From the NCBI GenBank assembly GCA_017614795.1, contig JAGABD010000095.1, positions 1-22,335 on the forward strand: a DNA stretch of 22,335 nt. The letters are read 5' to 3'. A program made the position numbers and the translations under genes. This document shows positions 7,059 through 15,294 of the stretch, piece by piece. Every line of letters begins with the position of its first letter. The stretch's first letter is position 1. This DNA comes from Bacteroidales bacterium (GTDB lineage Bacteria; Bacteroidota; Bacteroidia; Bacteroidales; UBA932). The notes beneath the pieces were generated by a model. The model did no database searches. It had not been told where the DNA came from and worked only from the letters and a program-made list of their open reading frames with translations.

Positions 7059-10000
7059 GGCTTAAGTTCAAGATATGGGATTGCATCGCGGCGCTGCTTT
7101 TCGTGGCGGCGCTGGGATTCCTTGCGGCCGGATTCTTCGGCGGCGGCTCGGGCGGCGACGCCAAATCCACCGCGAAGCACGTGGAGAGGGTGCTGGCCCT
7201 CAGGCTCGGCAAGCTCGACAAGGCGATGGATTCCGCGCTTAAGCAAAGCCCCGAGGAATGGATCGAGGTGAAGGGCCTTCCCCGCGACATGGTCCTCTAC
7301 CGCTATGCCGGCGACACTCTCCAGAGCTGGCAGGGACGTTTCCCCCTGCGCAACGACGCCATCGCGACGGAAGGAATGTTCCAGAGCCTGAACAATCCCA
7401 GGGCCGCCGCGTCTTCCCCGCTTGCCGACGTGGACGGCACCGTACGGCTTCACAACTTCGGCAACAAATGGTATCTGGCGAAAGCCGTCACCGAAGGCGG
7501 CATCCGCATAATAGGCGGCCTCGAGATAATGAACGCCGCATCGACGGGCCCCTTCAACGGCATCAATCCCTGGCTGGCGCTGGGCGAGAACCATCTCATC
7601 CGCCCGCTGGGAGAGAGCGGCGGGGAAGAGGTGCGCGTGGCCGGAGAGCCCGTCTTCAAGATAATATACTCTTCGCTGGAAAGGCCGGCGGGCACAGACG
7701 GCAGGATGCTGCATTTCGCGCTTCTGCTCGCCCTGATGGCTTCCCTGACGCTGCTGCTTTCCCGCAGGACTCTCGCGGCCCTGTGCGTTTCGCTGCCGGT
7801 TTCGCTCCTCGCGCTGGCGCTTTTCTGGCTGTGGGGACGCGGCGCGGGGTCGGAGTTTATACTCTTCTCGCCCGCGATCTATGCCGACGGCGGCATCTTC
7901 TATTCGCTGGGAGGGCTTCTGCTCATAAATACGGCGATGACGCTGCTGTGCATCTCGCTTTATATCGCCCGCAAGAGCATCTACGAGAAACTGAATTCGT
8001 CGCGTTCGCTCGGGCTCTGGACGGCCTGGGTGCTGATCACCCTGCTGGGTGTAATCGTCTACAGCTACGTGGCGCTCCGCAGCATCGCGCTCAACTCCAA
8101 CATTTCGCTGGAAATATATAAAATCAGCAGTTTCAGCATACTCAGCAGCCTGGTTTACGTGTCGTTCGTGCTGCAGCTGCTCTGCTTCCCGATGCTGATC
8201 CAGATGCTGGAGCCGCTTTCGGCTCTGTACAAGGGATTCCATCCCGAAGCCTTCCGCCTCAGCAACCGAATAGGCTCGTCCTTTCTGCTGGCGTTCTATC
8301 TGGTCATCGTGACCGCGACCCTGGGCTTCCGCAAGGAACAGACTTCGCTGGAGGTCTGGGCCTCGAGGCTCGCGGTCAGCAGGGACATCCCGCTCGAGGT
8401 CCAGCTTCTTACCATAGAAGGACGGCTGGCGGAGGATCCCGTGATAGCGTCGCTCTCCGTGATGCCGGGAGGGGCCGCGTCCATACGGGCGCATCTGTCC
8501 GAGACCTATCTTGCGAGGGTGATGCAGGAGCACAACGTTTCGGTGTCGGTGTTCCCGGACGACCTGGGCACTCCTCCCGAATCCGAGGCTCTCGCCGCAG
8601 GCTCCCGTTTCCGTTTCGTGGACCACGGCGACGGCTTTGTGGACTATTTCGGAGTATTCGCCTACAACATACGGGGTTACGGCATCCGGAGGGTGCTCGT
8701 CCGGGTGGAGCGCAGCGCGGCCTGGCGCCATCGCGGCTACGCCGGCATCCTCGGACATTCGCTTCCGGGAGAGGTGCTGATTCCCGCGCAATACTCGTTC
8801 GCGCGCTATTGCGACGGCAAGCTCATCAACTACAGGGGCACCTACGCATATCCCCTGCAGCTGGACACCCGCAAGGGACGCGCGGTCTACGACAACGGGA
8901 AGGGCTATTCGCGGCACGGCGGCTTCACGCACTTCTACTACGACGTGGCGGAAGAGGAAGCGGTGCTGGTTTCGCGCCCCGTGGTGAGCTGGCTGAACTA
9001 TCTCATCGCACTTCTCTTCCTGGGGCTGGTCTTCTTCTCCCTGTCCGCCCTTTTCAACATAGGACGGCGCAAGGAGAGGACTTCGGGCAGGAACTACTTC
9101 CGTTCGCGCATCACCTGGCTCATAATGATTTCGCTGCTGCTCACGCTGGTGGCGCTCGCGACTGTCAGCGTCATCTTCGTGTACAACCGCAACGAGGCGA
9201 ACCTCCATACGCTGATGAGCGAGAAGGTCAACTCCATCCAGGCGTCGCTTGCGGCGAACCTTCGCGGTATTTCTTCCACCGACGCGCTTCGCACCCCCGA
9301 GGCGTTGAGGCTGCTGGAAGAGGTCGGCAACAACACCAATTCCGACATCACGCTCTATTCCCCCGACGGAATGGTGATGATGAGCACGGCGCCCGCCGTC
9401 TTCGACCAGATGCTGGTGGACGGCCGCATCGACGCCAGGGCCTATCGCATTATGATGAGCAGCACCAGCCGCTACCATATCCAGAAGGAACGCATCGGAC
9501 GCGCCCGCTACTATGCGATGTACGCCCCCGTGACCGGCGCCGACGGCAGGATAATAGCGATTCTCTGCTCGCCCTACACCGACGAAAGCTACGACTTCGA
9601 GACCGACGCGGTGACGCACTCGATAATGGTGCTGTCGCTCTTCATTTTCCTCCTGCTCCTGACGAGGTTCTTCGCGACTCGCGTGCTGGCGCTGATTTTC
9701 AAACCCCTCGAGGAGATGGGAACCGAGATGGTGGGGGCGGACCTGGAGTCGCTGCAGCATATCGAGTACGACAAGGACGACGAGATTTCCAGCCTCGTGA
9801 CCGCATACAACCGTATGGTGGACCAGCTTTCGGACAATTCGCAGAAGCTTGCCCAGGCCGAGCGCGAAAGGGCGTGGAGCAGCATGGCGAGGCAGGTCGC
9901 GCACGAAATCAAGAATCCGCTGACGCCGATGAAGCTCCAGATCCAGCGCATAATGCGCCTCAAGGAGAAGGGCGACGCGAGCTGGCAGGAGAAGTTCGAC

Positions 10001-10534
10001 GAGATGGCGAAGGTTATCCTCGACCACATCGAGATTCTCACGATAAGCGCGAACGATTTCTCGACCATAGCGAAGCTCTATACCGAAGAGCACGTGGAGA
10101 TAAACCTTACCGCCCTGCTCAAGGAGGAGATAGCGATGTTCGACAACCGCGAGAACATCTCCTTCGAGTTCCTCGGGCTGCCCGACGCGAAGGTTTCCGC
10201 CCCGAAGCCCCAGCTGACGAGGGTGTTCGTGAACCTCATCACCAATTCGGTGCAGGCCCTCGAGCACGCGGAGCACGGACGCATTCTGGTGTCGCTGCGC
10301 AATTCGGTGAAGGACGGCTATTACGACATAGTCTTCGAGGACGACGGTCCCGGCGTGGCGGAGGAGAACATCCCGAAACTGTTCACTCCGAACTTCACAA
10401 CGAAGAACGGCGGAAGCGGCCTTGGGCTGGCCATCAGCAAGAGCATTCTGGACAGCTGCGACGCCACTATTTCGTACAGCAGGTCATTTGCTCTCGGAGG
10501 CGCGTGTTTTACTATACTTTATCCGAAGATTTGA
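7055..10534 (+). CDS. Large multi-pass sensor histidine kinase, NtrY-like
   Basis: A 1159-aa inner-membrane kinase. About ten membrane spans are visible: residues ~8-28, a cluster between ~215 and 425 (six or more), ~648-668, ~685-710 and ~857-880. They leave three long extracytoplasmic segments (~30-215, ~430-645, ~710-855) that could sense envelope signals. A HAMP-like linker follows ('FKPLEEMGTEMVGADLESL'). The kinase core has phospho-acceptor H950 in 'MARQVAHEIKNPLTPMKL', N-box N1064 ('ITNSVQAL'), G1 box DDGPG (1096-1100) and 'FTTKNGGSGLGLAISKSIL'. The 'NPLTPMKLQIQR' wording is typical of NtrY kinases that act on NtrC/NtrX regulators, and such a regulator lies at 2759. The N-terminal half is much longer than in proteobacterial NtrY. 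The start overlaps the rlmH stop by 4 nt. Confidence 0.9.
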   Translation: MRLKFKIWDCIAALLFVAALGFLAAGFFGGGSGGDAKSTAKHVERVLALRLGKLDKAMDSALKQSPEEWIEVKGLPRDMVLYRYAGDTLQSWQGRFPLRNDAIATEGMFQSLNNPRAAASSPLADVDGTVRLHNFGNKWYLAKAVTEGGIRIIGGLEIMNAASTGPFNGINPWLALGENHLIRPLGESGGEEVRVAGEPVFKIIYSSLERPAGTDGRMLHFALLLALMASLTLLLSRRTLAALCVSLPVSLLALALFWLWGRGAGSEFILFSPAIYADGGIFYSLGGLLLINTAMTLLCISLYIARKSIYEKLNSSRSLGLWTAWVLITLLGVIVYSYVALRSIALNSNISLEIYKISSFSILSSLVYVSFVLQLLCFPMLIQMLEPLSALYKGFHPEAFRLSNRIGSSFLLAFYLVIVTATLGFRKEQTSLEVWASRLAVSRDIPLEVQLLTIEGRLAEDPVIASLSVMPGGAASIRAHLSETYLARVMQEHNVSVSVFPDDLGTPPESEALAAGSRFRFVDHGDGFVDYFGVFAYNIRGYGIRRVLVRVERSAAWRHRGYAGILGHSLPGEVLIPAQYSFARYCDGKLINYRGTYAYPLQLDTRKGRAVYDNGKGYSRHGGFTHFYYDVAEEEAVLVSRPVVSWLNYLIALLFLGLVFFSLSALFNIGRRKERTSGRNYFRSRITWLIMISLLLTLVALATVSVIFVYNRNEANLHTLMSEKVNSIQASLAANLRGISSTDALRTPEALRLLEEVGNNTNSDITLYSPDGMVMMSTAPAVFDQMLVDGRIDARAYRIMMSSTSRYHIQKERIGRARYYAMYAPVTGADGRIIAILCSPYTDESYDFETDAVTHSIMVLSLFIFLLLLTRFFATRVLALIFKPLEEMGTEMVGADLESLQHIEYDKDDEISSLVTAYNRMVDQLSDNSQKLAQAERERAWSSMARQVAHEIKNPLTPMKLQIQRIMRLKEKGDASWQEKFDEMAKVILDHIEILTISANDFSTIAKLYTEEHVEINLTALLKEEIAMFDNRENISFEFLGLPDAKVSAPKPQLTRVFVNLITNSVQALEHAEHGRILVSLRNSVKDGYYDIVFEDDGPGVAEENIPKLFTPNFTTKNGGSGLGLAISKSILDSCDATISYSRSFALGGACFTILYPKI

Positions 10535-10535
10535 T

Positions 10536-10543
10536 TATCTTTG
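10536..10543 (+). promoter_or_regulatory. -7 promoter element for engB
   Basis: TATCTTTG is an exact TAnnTTTG match right after the kinase stop codon, 21 nt before the engB ATG. No good TTTG/TTG is seen 19-21 nt upstream, so only the -7 half is supported. It would let engB be transcribed independently of the kinase. Confidence 0.5.
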
Positions 10544-10564
10544 TGAAGCAAACCAGGGGGTCAG

Positions 10565-11161
10565 ATGAAAATTGTCAACGCTTCATTCGCAGGCAGCAGC
10601 GCTCGGACAGAGTGCAGACCCTCTCCCCGCCTCCCGGAATTCGCTTTCATCGGACGCTCCAACGTGGGCAAATCCTCTCTGATTAACATGCTTACGGGCG
10701 TAAGCGGTCTCGCGAAGACATCTTCCACTCCGGGCAAGACCAAGGTCGTGAACCATTTCCTGGTGAACGGCAAGTGGTACCTCGTGGACCTGCCGGGCTA
10801 CGGCTTCGCGAAAATTCCCGCCAAGGCGCGCGAGGAACTCAAGGCGGTGGTGCGCGACTACATCCATAACAGCGCCGAACTGGCCTGCCTCTTCGTGCTG
10901 GTGGATTCGCGCTTCGACATACCGCAGATCGACCGCGACTTCCTGGCCGAACTCGGCGAGAACGGAGTGCCTTTCGCCCTCATCTTCACCAAGTGCGACA
11001 AGAAGGGGCCCAACGCTGTGGCGGAGCAGATGGAACGCGACCGTCAGATTCTGCTTCAGGACTGGGAGAGCCTTCCGCCGATGTTCGCGAGCTCTTCGCT
11101 CAAGGGCGCGGGGCGCGACGAGATACTGGATTATATCGGAACGATATTGAACAATCTATAA
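10565..11161 (+). CDS. engB: Ribosome biogenesis GTP-binding protein EngB/YsxC
   Basis: A 198-aa Era/TrmE-superfamily GTPase needed for 50S subunit assembly. G-motifs: G1 'GRSNVGKSS' (30-38), G2 region 'TSSTPGKT' (about 52-59), G3 DLPG (75-78) within the family-specific 'VDLPGYGFAK', G4 TKCD (142-145) and G5-like 'ASSLKGAG' near the C-terminus. The segment 'LVDSRFDIPQIDRDFLAEL' is diagnostic. Length is normal. A run of G (10556-10560) lies just before the ATG but is not a standard Shine-Dalgarno sequence. Together with der, yciH, rlmH and efp it makes this window rich in ribosome-related genes. prs follows after 4 nt. Confidence 0.95.
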   Translation: MKIVNASFAGSSARTECRPSPRLPEFAFIGRSNVGKSSLINMLTGVSGLAKTSSTPGKTKVVNHFLVNGKWYLVDLPGYGFAKIPAKAREELKAVVRDYIHNSAELACLFVLVDSRFDIPQIDRDFLAELGENGVPFALIFTKCDKKGPNAVAEQMERDRQILLQDWESLPPMFASSSLKGAGRDEILDYIGTILNNL

Positions 11162-11165
11162 TACT

Positions 11166-12143
11166 ATGCAACACGAACACAGAATGATGGTTTTCAGCTG
11201 CAGGGCTTCCAAAGACTTTGCAGAGAAAGTTGTTGAACAGCTCATCCCGCTGATGGCTCCCGAAGAGGTCCATCTGGGCAACCTCGAGGTTTCGCAGTTC
11301 TCCGACGGCGAGTTCCAGCCTGCCTATATCGAGAGCGTGCGCGGCGCCACGGTGTTTATCATCCAGAGCACCATTCCGCCCGCAGACAACCTTATGGAAC
11401 TGCTGCTCAGCATCGACGCGGCTAAGCGCGCTTCCGCCGACAAGGTGATAGCCGTCATTCCTTATTTCGGATGGGCCCGCCAGGACCGCAAGGACCGTCC
11501 CCGCGTGAGCATTGGAGCGAAACTCGTGGCGAATATGCTTAAGGCCGCCGGCGCGGACCGCGTGATGACCTGCGACCTGCACGCCGACCAGATCCAGGGA
11601 TTCTTCGACATTCCCGTGGACCACATCTACGCCAGCAAGGTGTTTCTCCCTGCCATCGAGAGCCTGCACCTGAAGAACCTTTCCATCGCGGCTCCCGATA
11701 TGGGCGGCGCTAAGAGGGCGAACGCCTACGCCAAGGACCTCAGCAAGCGCAAGGACACTCCCGTCATCGTCTGCCATAAGACCAGGGCGCGCGCCAACGT
11801 GGTTGCGGAAATCAAGGCCATAGGCGAGGTCGAAGGCCGCGACATAGTGATTGTGGACGATATGATCGACACCGCGGGAACCCTTTGCAAGGCGGCGGAC
11901 GTGCTGAAGCAGATGGGCGCCCTCAGCGTGCGCGCCTGCGCCTCCCACGGAGTGCTTTCCGGCGGAGCCGTCGAACGCATCAACGCTTCCTCCATCGACG
12001 AGGTGTTCGTGACCGATACCATTCCCCATCCCGAACTCAAGCCCGAAGACAAGGTGAAGGTGATTTCTATGACGAGCGTCTTCGCGCTGATGATTTCGAG
12101 GGTGTACTTCTACGAACCTATCAGCAGCCAGTTCGTGTTCTAG
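11166..12143 (+). CDS. prs: Ribose-phosphate pyrophosphokinase
   Basis: This 325-aa cytosolic enzyme transfers pyrophosphate from ATP to ribose 5-phosphate, making PRPP for purine, pyrimidine, His, Trp and NAD synthesis. Motifs are 'FSDGEF' (45-50), 'QSTIPPADNLMELLL', the ATP-site 'PYFGWARQDRKDRPRVSIGAK', the signature 'DLHADQIQGFF' (137-147) and the PRPP-binding loop 'DIVIVDDMIDTAGT' (226-239). The C-terminal 'SVFALMISRVYFYEPISSQF' is intact. I kept the first ATG (11166); Met7 or Met8 are alternatives, but family N-termini in Bacteroidetes extend a few residues before 'MVFS'. The gene lies 4 nt after engB and ends 3 nt before the small Cys-rich gene. Confidence 0.96.
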   Translation: MQHEHRMMVFSCRASKDFAEKVVEQLIPLMAPEEVHLGNLEVSQFSDGEFQPAYIESVRGATVFIIQSTIPPADNLMELLLSIDAAKRASADKVIAVIPYFGWARQDRKDRPRVSIGAKLVANMLKAAGADRVMTCDLHADQIQGFFDIPVDHIYASKVFLPAIESLHLKNLSIAAPDMGGAKRANAYAKDLSKRKDTPVIVCHKTRARANVVAEIKAIGEVEGRDIVIVDDMIDTAGTLCKAADVLKQMGALSVRACASHGVLSGGAVERINASSIDEVFVTDTIPHPELKPEDKVKVISMTSVFALMISRVYFYEPISSQFVF

Positions 12144-12146
12144 GCC

Positions 12147-12395
12147 ATGAAGGTATTCCTCGCCGCCGTCGTACTCGTGGGGCTCTGCGTGCTCGGAATG
12201 TGCGTCGGAATCCTCTTCAAGAGGGGCTTCCCGAAATACGACGTGGGAAGCAATCCCGAGATGGCGAAACGGGGAATACGCTGTTTCAAGGACGAGGATG
12301 CCGATTTGCACCGGAAGTCGCGCCGCGGTTTGCCCGCAGGCTGCAGCGGAAACTTCTCGGATGCGTGTAAAGATTGTAACTTATTCAAACAATGA
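12147..12395 (+). CDS. Small Cys-containing single-pass membrane protein, unknown function
   Basis: An 82-aa product. Residues 3-24 form one strong membrane helix ('[22 protein letters not shown]'), followed by a basic, soluble tail with four cysteines: one in 'RGIRCFK', one in 'PAGCSG' and a terminal C-x-x-C pair ('ACKDCN'). The '[16 protein letters not shown]' stretch resembles short Bacteroidetes membrane peptides whose tails carry Cys motifs, but I cannot name a family. Four cysteines after one helix would suit metal or Fe-S binding, or redox chemistry. Topology is undetermined; the basic tail favours the cytoplasm. It is a real gene on position: it starts 3 nt after prs and overlaps the der start by 4 nt (ATGA), so both translation and expression are tied to der. 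Confidence 0.7.
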   Translation: MKVFLAAVVLVGLCVLGMCVGILFKRGFPKYDVGSNPEMAKRGIRCFKDEDADLHRKSRRGLPAGCSGNFSDACKDCNLFKQ

Positions 12396-13699
12396 GTCTT
12401 GTAGCAATAGTAGGAAGGCCGAACGTGGGTAAGAGCACCCTGTTCAACAGGCTGGTGGGAATGCGCCAGGCGATTGTCGACGACACCGCCGGCGTGACCC
12501 GCGACCGCCACTACGGGCGCAGCGACTGGAACGGTCGCGAATTCTCGGTGGTGGACACCGGCGGCTACACCAGCAATTCCGACGACGTTTTCGAGACGGC
12601 CATCCGCCGTCAGGTGCAGATTGCAATCGACGAGGCGGACGTCATCCTCTTTATGGTCGAGGCGGCCACGGGAATAACCGACTACGATGCCGAAATAGCC
12701 GAAGTGCTGCGCCGCAGCCGCAAGCCGGTCATCCTCTGCGTGAACAAGGTGGATTCCGGCGACAAGATGTACGACGCCTACCAGTTCTACGGGCTCGGAC
12801 TTGGCGAACTCTACAGCATCTCAGCGGCCAACGGCAGCGGTACGGGCGATCTTCTCGACGCGGTCGTGGCGGCTCTCCCCGAAGAGACCAAGACGGAAGA
12901 CCCTTACGCGGGACTTCCGCGCGTCGCCATCGTCGGCAAGCCGAACGTCGGCAAATCTTCCCTCACCAACGCCCTGCTGGGCGAGGAACGCAATATCGTT
13001 ACCCCCGTCGCAGGCACCACCCGCGACAGCATCGAAACCCATTACAACAAGTTCGGGCACGAATTCATGCTGGTCGACACGGCCGGCATCCGCAAGAAGG
13101 GCAAGGTGAACGAGGACCTGGAGTTCTATTCCGTGATGCGAAGCATCCGCGCCATCGAGCACAGCGACGTCTGCGTTATGATGATAGACGCGACTTCCGG
13201 AATGGAGGCCCAGGACATGAACATTTTCAACCTCATCCTCCGCAACCGCAAGGGCTGTGTGCTGGTGGTGAACAAGTGGGATCTTTTCGTGAAGGATTCG
13301 TCTACACTGAAGGAGTACACGGCTGCACTTAAGTCGCGCCTGGCTCCATTCGACGACGTGCCCATCATCTTCTCGTCAGTGCTCAAGATGCAGCGGATCC
13401 AGGACGTGCTGAACGCGGTGGCGCAGGTTTACGCGAACTATTCTCAGCGCATCCCTACGGCCCGCCTGAACGAGGCCCTGCTCCCCATCATCGAGGAGAC
13501 TCCGCCTCCCGCGTGGAAGGGCAAGTATGTGAAGGTGAAGTATATTACGCAGCTGCCGACCGCCTTCCCGGCTTTCGCGTTCTTCTGCAATCTGCCGCAA
13601 TACATCAAGGAACCCTACAAGCGTTTCCTGGAGAACCAGCTCCGCGCCAACTTCCCCCTCACCGGCTGCCCGGTGCAGATTTACTGCCGCCAGAAGTAG
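12392..13699 (+). CDS. der: Ribosome-associated double GTPase Der (EngA)
   Basis: A 435-aa protein with two tandem GTPase domains, required for 50S subunit maturation. Domain 1 has G1 'GRPNVGKST' (8-16), 'DTGG' (55-58) and 'NKVD' (118-121). Domain 2 has G1 'GKPNVGKSS' (182-190), '[11 protein letters not shown]' and 'NKWD'. The C-terminal KH-like domain ends in '[15 protein letters not shown]', including the family's 'P-A-F-x-F-F-x-N' segment. Length is standard. It is the last plus-strand gene of this run. A 117-nt gap with a dispersed repeat separates its stop from the convergent rnpA. Confidence 0.97.
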   Translation: MSLVAIVGRPNVGKSTLFNRLVGMRQAIVDDTAGVTRDRHYGRSDWNGREFSVVDTGGYTSNSDDVFETAIRRQVQIAIDEADVILFMVEAATGITDYDAEIAEVLRRSRKPVILCVNKVDSGDKMYDAYQFYGLGLGELYSISAANGSGTGDLLDAVVAALPEETKTEDPYAGLPRVAIVGKPNVGKSSLTNALLGEERNIVTPVAGTTRDSIETHYNKFGHEFMLVDTAGIRKKGKVNEDLEFYSVMRSIRAIEHSDVCVMMIDATSGMEAQDMNIFNLILRNRKGCVLVVNKWDLFVKDSSTLKEYTAALKSRLAPFDDVPIIFSSVLKMQRIQDVLNAVAQVYANYSQRIPTARLNEALLPIIEETPPPAWKGKYVKVKYITQLPTAFPAFAFFCNLPQYIKEPYKRFLENQLRANFPLTGCPVQIYCRQK

Positions 13700-13710
13700 T
13701 TGTCCCGCCG

Positions 13711-13777
13711 CCTTTGCCTTCCGCGTCAGGCAAAGGGCCGTCCAAGTCCCGCAAGGGGAGCTCTGGCCGGCATTGCC
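13711..13777 (+). repeat. Dispersed hairpin-forming repeat, copy 2 (der/rnpA intergenic)
   Basis: This is the second copy of the element in the dnaX linker, with the alignable core at 13721-13777. It opens with a 9-bp stem: 13711-13719 pairs with 13728-13736 (CCTTTGCCT/AGGCAAAGG) around an 8-nt loop. A second hairpin around GCAAG covers 13745-13762. Compared with copy 1, one stem pair changes from C-G (7/16) to T-A (13719/13728), a compensating double change. No U-run follows either stem, so it is not a classic intrinsic terminator. It fills most of the only gap longer than 100 nt in the window. Confidence 0.65.
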
Positions 13778-13816
13778 TTCCTCGCTAGGCCCCCGCACGG
13801 CGGCGTTGGCTTTGGT

Positions 13817-14176
13817 TTACGCGAGGCGCTGCAAGATTGCTGCGAGGTCGGTGCGGATGGTCGCGAAGTCGGCGACTTCCTCGGAATTGTACTGAATGAG
13901 AATGTCGATGCCGTAATGGGCGTCGGCGGGGTTCGCGTCGGCGGGTTTGGAGAGGCGCCAGGCCTCGCGGATGCGGCGCTTCAGGAGGTTGCGCTTCACC
14001 GCGCGCTTGAAATGGCGCTTCGGGACGCTGACCAGCAGGCGGGAAGGCCCGTCTTCGCGGCGCAGCCAGCAGAACTTCAGGCAGCCGCAGGATCCCCACT
14101 TGCCGTCCTTGAGAAGGGCGGCGATGTCGCGTTTGCCGGACAGGTGTTCGGACTTGGGGAAACCGTACGCTGCCAT
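13817..14176 (-). CDS. rnpA: Ribonuclease P protein component
   Basis: A 119-aa basic protein that binds the RNase P catalytic RNA and helps process the 5' end of pre-tRNAs. Evidence: the N-terminal 'YGFPKSEHLSGKRDIAALL', 'RLLVSVPKRHFKRAVKRN', then the signature 'RNLLKRRIREAWRL' (the R-N-x-x-K-R-x-x-R-E pattern), ending in 'RTDLAAILQRLA'. Length is normal. It starts 4 nt after the hemD stop, so the two are almost certainly one transcript. The yidD gene that often follows rnpA is absent; the repeat-bearing gap and the end of der come next. Confidence 0.93.
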   Translation of the reverse strand: MAAYGFPKSEHLSGKRDIAALLKDGKWGSCGCLKFCWLRREDGPSRLLVSVPKRHFKRAVKRNLLKRRIREAWRLSKPADANPADAHYGIDILIQYNSEEVADFATIRTDLAAILQRLA

Positions 14177-14180
14177 AGCG

Positions 14181-14912
14181 TTACTTTTTCTGGAGATACT
14201 GTTCGATGGCCATCGCTACCGAGGGGGCTTCCGGAGTGGGAGCCTTGATCTCGATGGTGAGGCCGGCATTCTCCATCGCGGGAACGATGCTCTTGCCGAA
14301 GGCCACGAATTTGAGCGACCCCTGCTTGAAGTCGGGGAAGTTCTCGAAGAGGGACTTGACGTCGGCGGGGTTGTACAGAACCGCCATGTCGTACTTGTCG
14401 AACTTGACGTCGTGGAGGTCCTGGGTGACGCTCTTCACGAGTTCCGCTTCGGTGAAATCGAGTTTCGCCTTCTCGAAAAGCGAGGTGAGGGCCTCTACAT
14501 TGGCGCCCGCGCTCTTGGTGATGAGGAATTTCTCGCCTTTGTGCTTGGGGCCGATGAGCGCCACGACCGATTCGGACGTGCCGTCGCCGTAGAAAATCTT
14601 GCGCTTGCGGAAGACGATGTGCTTCTGAAGATAGTTTGCCACCAGTTCGGTGGAGCAGAAATATTTCATTGTCTCGGGCACCTTGACGCGAAGCTCTTCA
14701 CAGAGTTTGAAATATGCGTCGATGGTGTGCCTCGAGGAGAATACTATGGCGGTGAACTCGGCGAGATTGACCTTCTGCTCGCGGAACTCCCTGGAACTCA
14801 GGGGTTCGATCAGGAAGAAAGGCTTGAACGCCAGCTCGGCCCCGAATTTGGTCTGCAGGGTCTCGTAGGCGGTCATCTTGGCCGGAGTCTTTTGGGAAAT
14901 AAGAATCTTCAT
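14181..14912 (-). CDS. hemD: Uroporphyrinogen-III synthase
   Basis: A 243-aa protein matching the Bacteroidetes HemD type. It would cyclise hydroxymethylbilane, with ring-D inversion, to uroporphyrinogen III. It begins 'MKILISQKTPAK' and has the two-lobed alpha/beta layout: 'FTAIVFSSRHTIDAYF' in lobe 1, then 'YFCSTELVANYLQKH', 'FLITKSAGANVEAL' and 'YDMAVLYNPADVKSLFENF', and 'KFVAFGKSIVPAMENAGL' before the C-terminus. HemD is poorly conserved, so the call rests on these segments together and on linkage to rnpA, an arrangement I recall from Bacteroidetes. No other heme or corrin genes are in the window. A -7 element lies 8 nt before its ATG. Confidence 0.8.
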   Translation of the reverse strand: MKILISQKTPAKMTAYETLQTKFGAELAFKPFFLIEPLSSREFREQKVNLAEFTAIVFSSRHTIDAYFKLCEELRVKVPETMKYFCSTELVANYLQKHIVFRKRKIFYGDGTSESVVALIGPKHKGEKFLITKSAGANVEALTSLFEKAKLDFTEAELVKSVTQDLHDVKFDKYDMAVLYNPADVKSLFENFPDFKQGSLKFVAFGKSIVPAMENAGLTIEIKAPTPEAPSVAMAIEQYLQKK

Positions 14913-14920
14913 TTGGGCGG

Positions 14921-14928
14921 CAAAGATA
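14921..14928 (-). promoter_or_regulatory. -7 promoter element for hemD-rnpA
   Basis: On the minus strand TATCTTTG (14928 down to 14921) is an exact TAnnTTTG match, preceded by a T-run. Only 8 nt separate it from the hemD ATG, so the leader would be a few bases at most. No convincing -33 box is seen. Confidence 0.55.
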
Positions 14929-14939
14929 CAAAAAAATCT

Positions 14940-15281
14940 TTAGTTTCCGCGTTTTGCATTGTATCCCATCGCTGTCAGAAGGGCCGTAACCTTGTCGCGC
15001 AGGTCGCCCTGGACGGTGATTTCGCCGTCTTTCGCAGTGCCTCCCACTCCGCATTTTACCTTGAGCGCCTTGCCCAGCGCCGCGAGGTCTTCCGACTTGC
15101 CGACGAAGCCCTTCACGAGCGTCACCTGCTTGCCGGCTCTCTGGCGGCGGTCTATCGTTACGACGAGATGCTGCTTGCCCGGTTCGGGAGTGTCCGGTTC
15201 CGCCGTCGCGGCGGTCTGGTATTTGAAGTCCGGATTTGTGGAGTAAACCACGCCCAGACGCTTTTTCCAATCGTTGTCCAT
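14940..15281 (-). CDS. yciH: SUI1/YciH-family translation factor
   Basis: A 113-aa protein of the eIF1/SUI1 family. The first ~35 residues ('MDNDWKKRLGVVYSTNPDFKY') are a family-typical N-terminal tail with Pro/Glu-rich spacing. The SUI1 fold follows: 'LVVTIDRRQRAGKQVTLVKGFVG', 'LAALGKALKVKCGVGGTAKDGEITVQGDLRDKVTALL' and the terminal 'MGYNAKRGN'. Bacterial YciH is thought to influence start-site fidelity on the 30S subunit, though its role is less settled than eIF1's. I chose the ATG at 15281 because the homologous region begins there and a -7 element lies just ahead; the same frame stays open further upstream without family features. hemD follows after 27 nt and has its own -7 element. Confidence 0.9.
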   Translation of the reverse strand: MDNDWKKRLGVVYSTNPDFKYQTAATAEPDTPEPGKQHLVVTIDRRQRAGKQVTLVKGFVGKSEDLAALGKALKVKCGVGGTAKDGEITVQGDLRDKVTALLTAMGYNAKRGN

Positions 15282-15286
15282 GGCTG

Positions 15287-15294
15287 CAAATATA
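15287..15294 (-). promoter_or_regulatory. -7 promoter element for yciH
   Basis: On the minus strand TATATTTG (15294 down to 15287) matches TAnnTTTG exactly and ends 5 nt before the yciH ATG. Transcription would start at or within a base or two of the start codon. No clear -33 box is seen. On the plus strand the overlapping TATATTAG (15306-15313) is a one-mismatch candidate for the divergent lipoprotein gene. Confidence 0.55.

Noticed and set aside
7049..10276. Very long minus-strand open frame opposite the sensor kinase
   Set aside because: Its translation is rich in His, Arg and Gly without domains, while the plus strand shows full kinase motifs. G+C-rich codon bias produces such antisense frames.
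8809..10686. Plus-strand open frame of ~625 codons in another phase across the kinase and the engB start
   Set aside because: Arg/Gly/His-rich and featureless, overlapping two well-supported genes.
13711..13736. Intrinsic terminator between der and rnpA
   Set aside because: The stem is good (9 bp), but no U-run follows on either strand, and the same element occurs inside dnaX coding sequence. It fits a dispersed repeat better.
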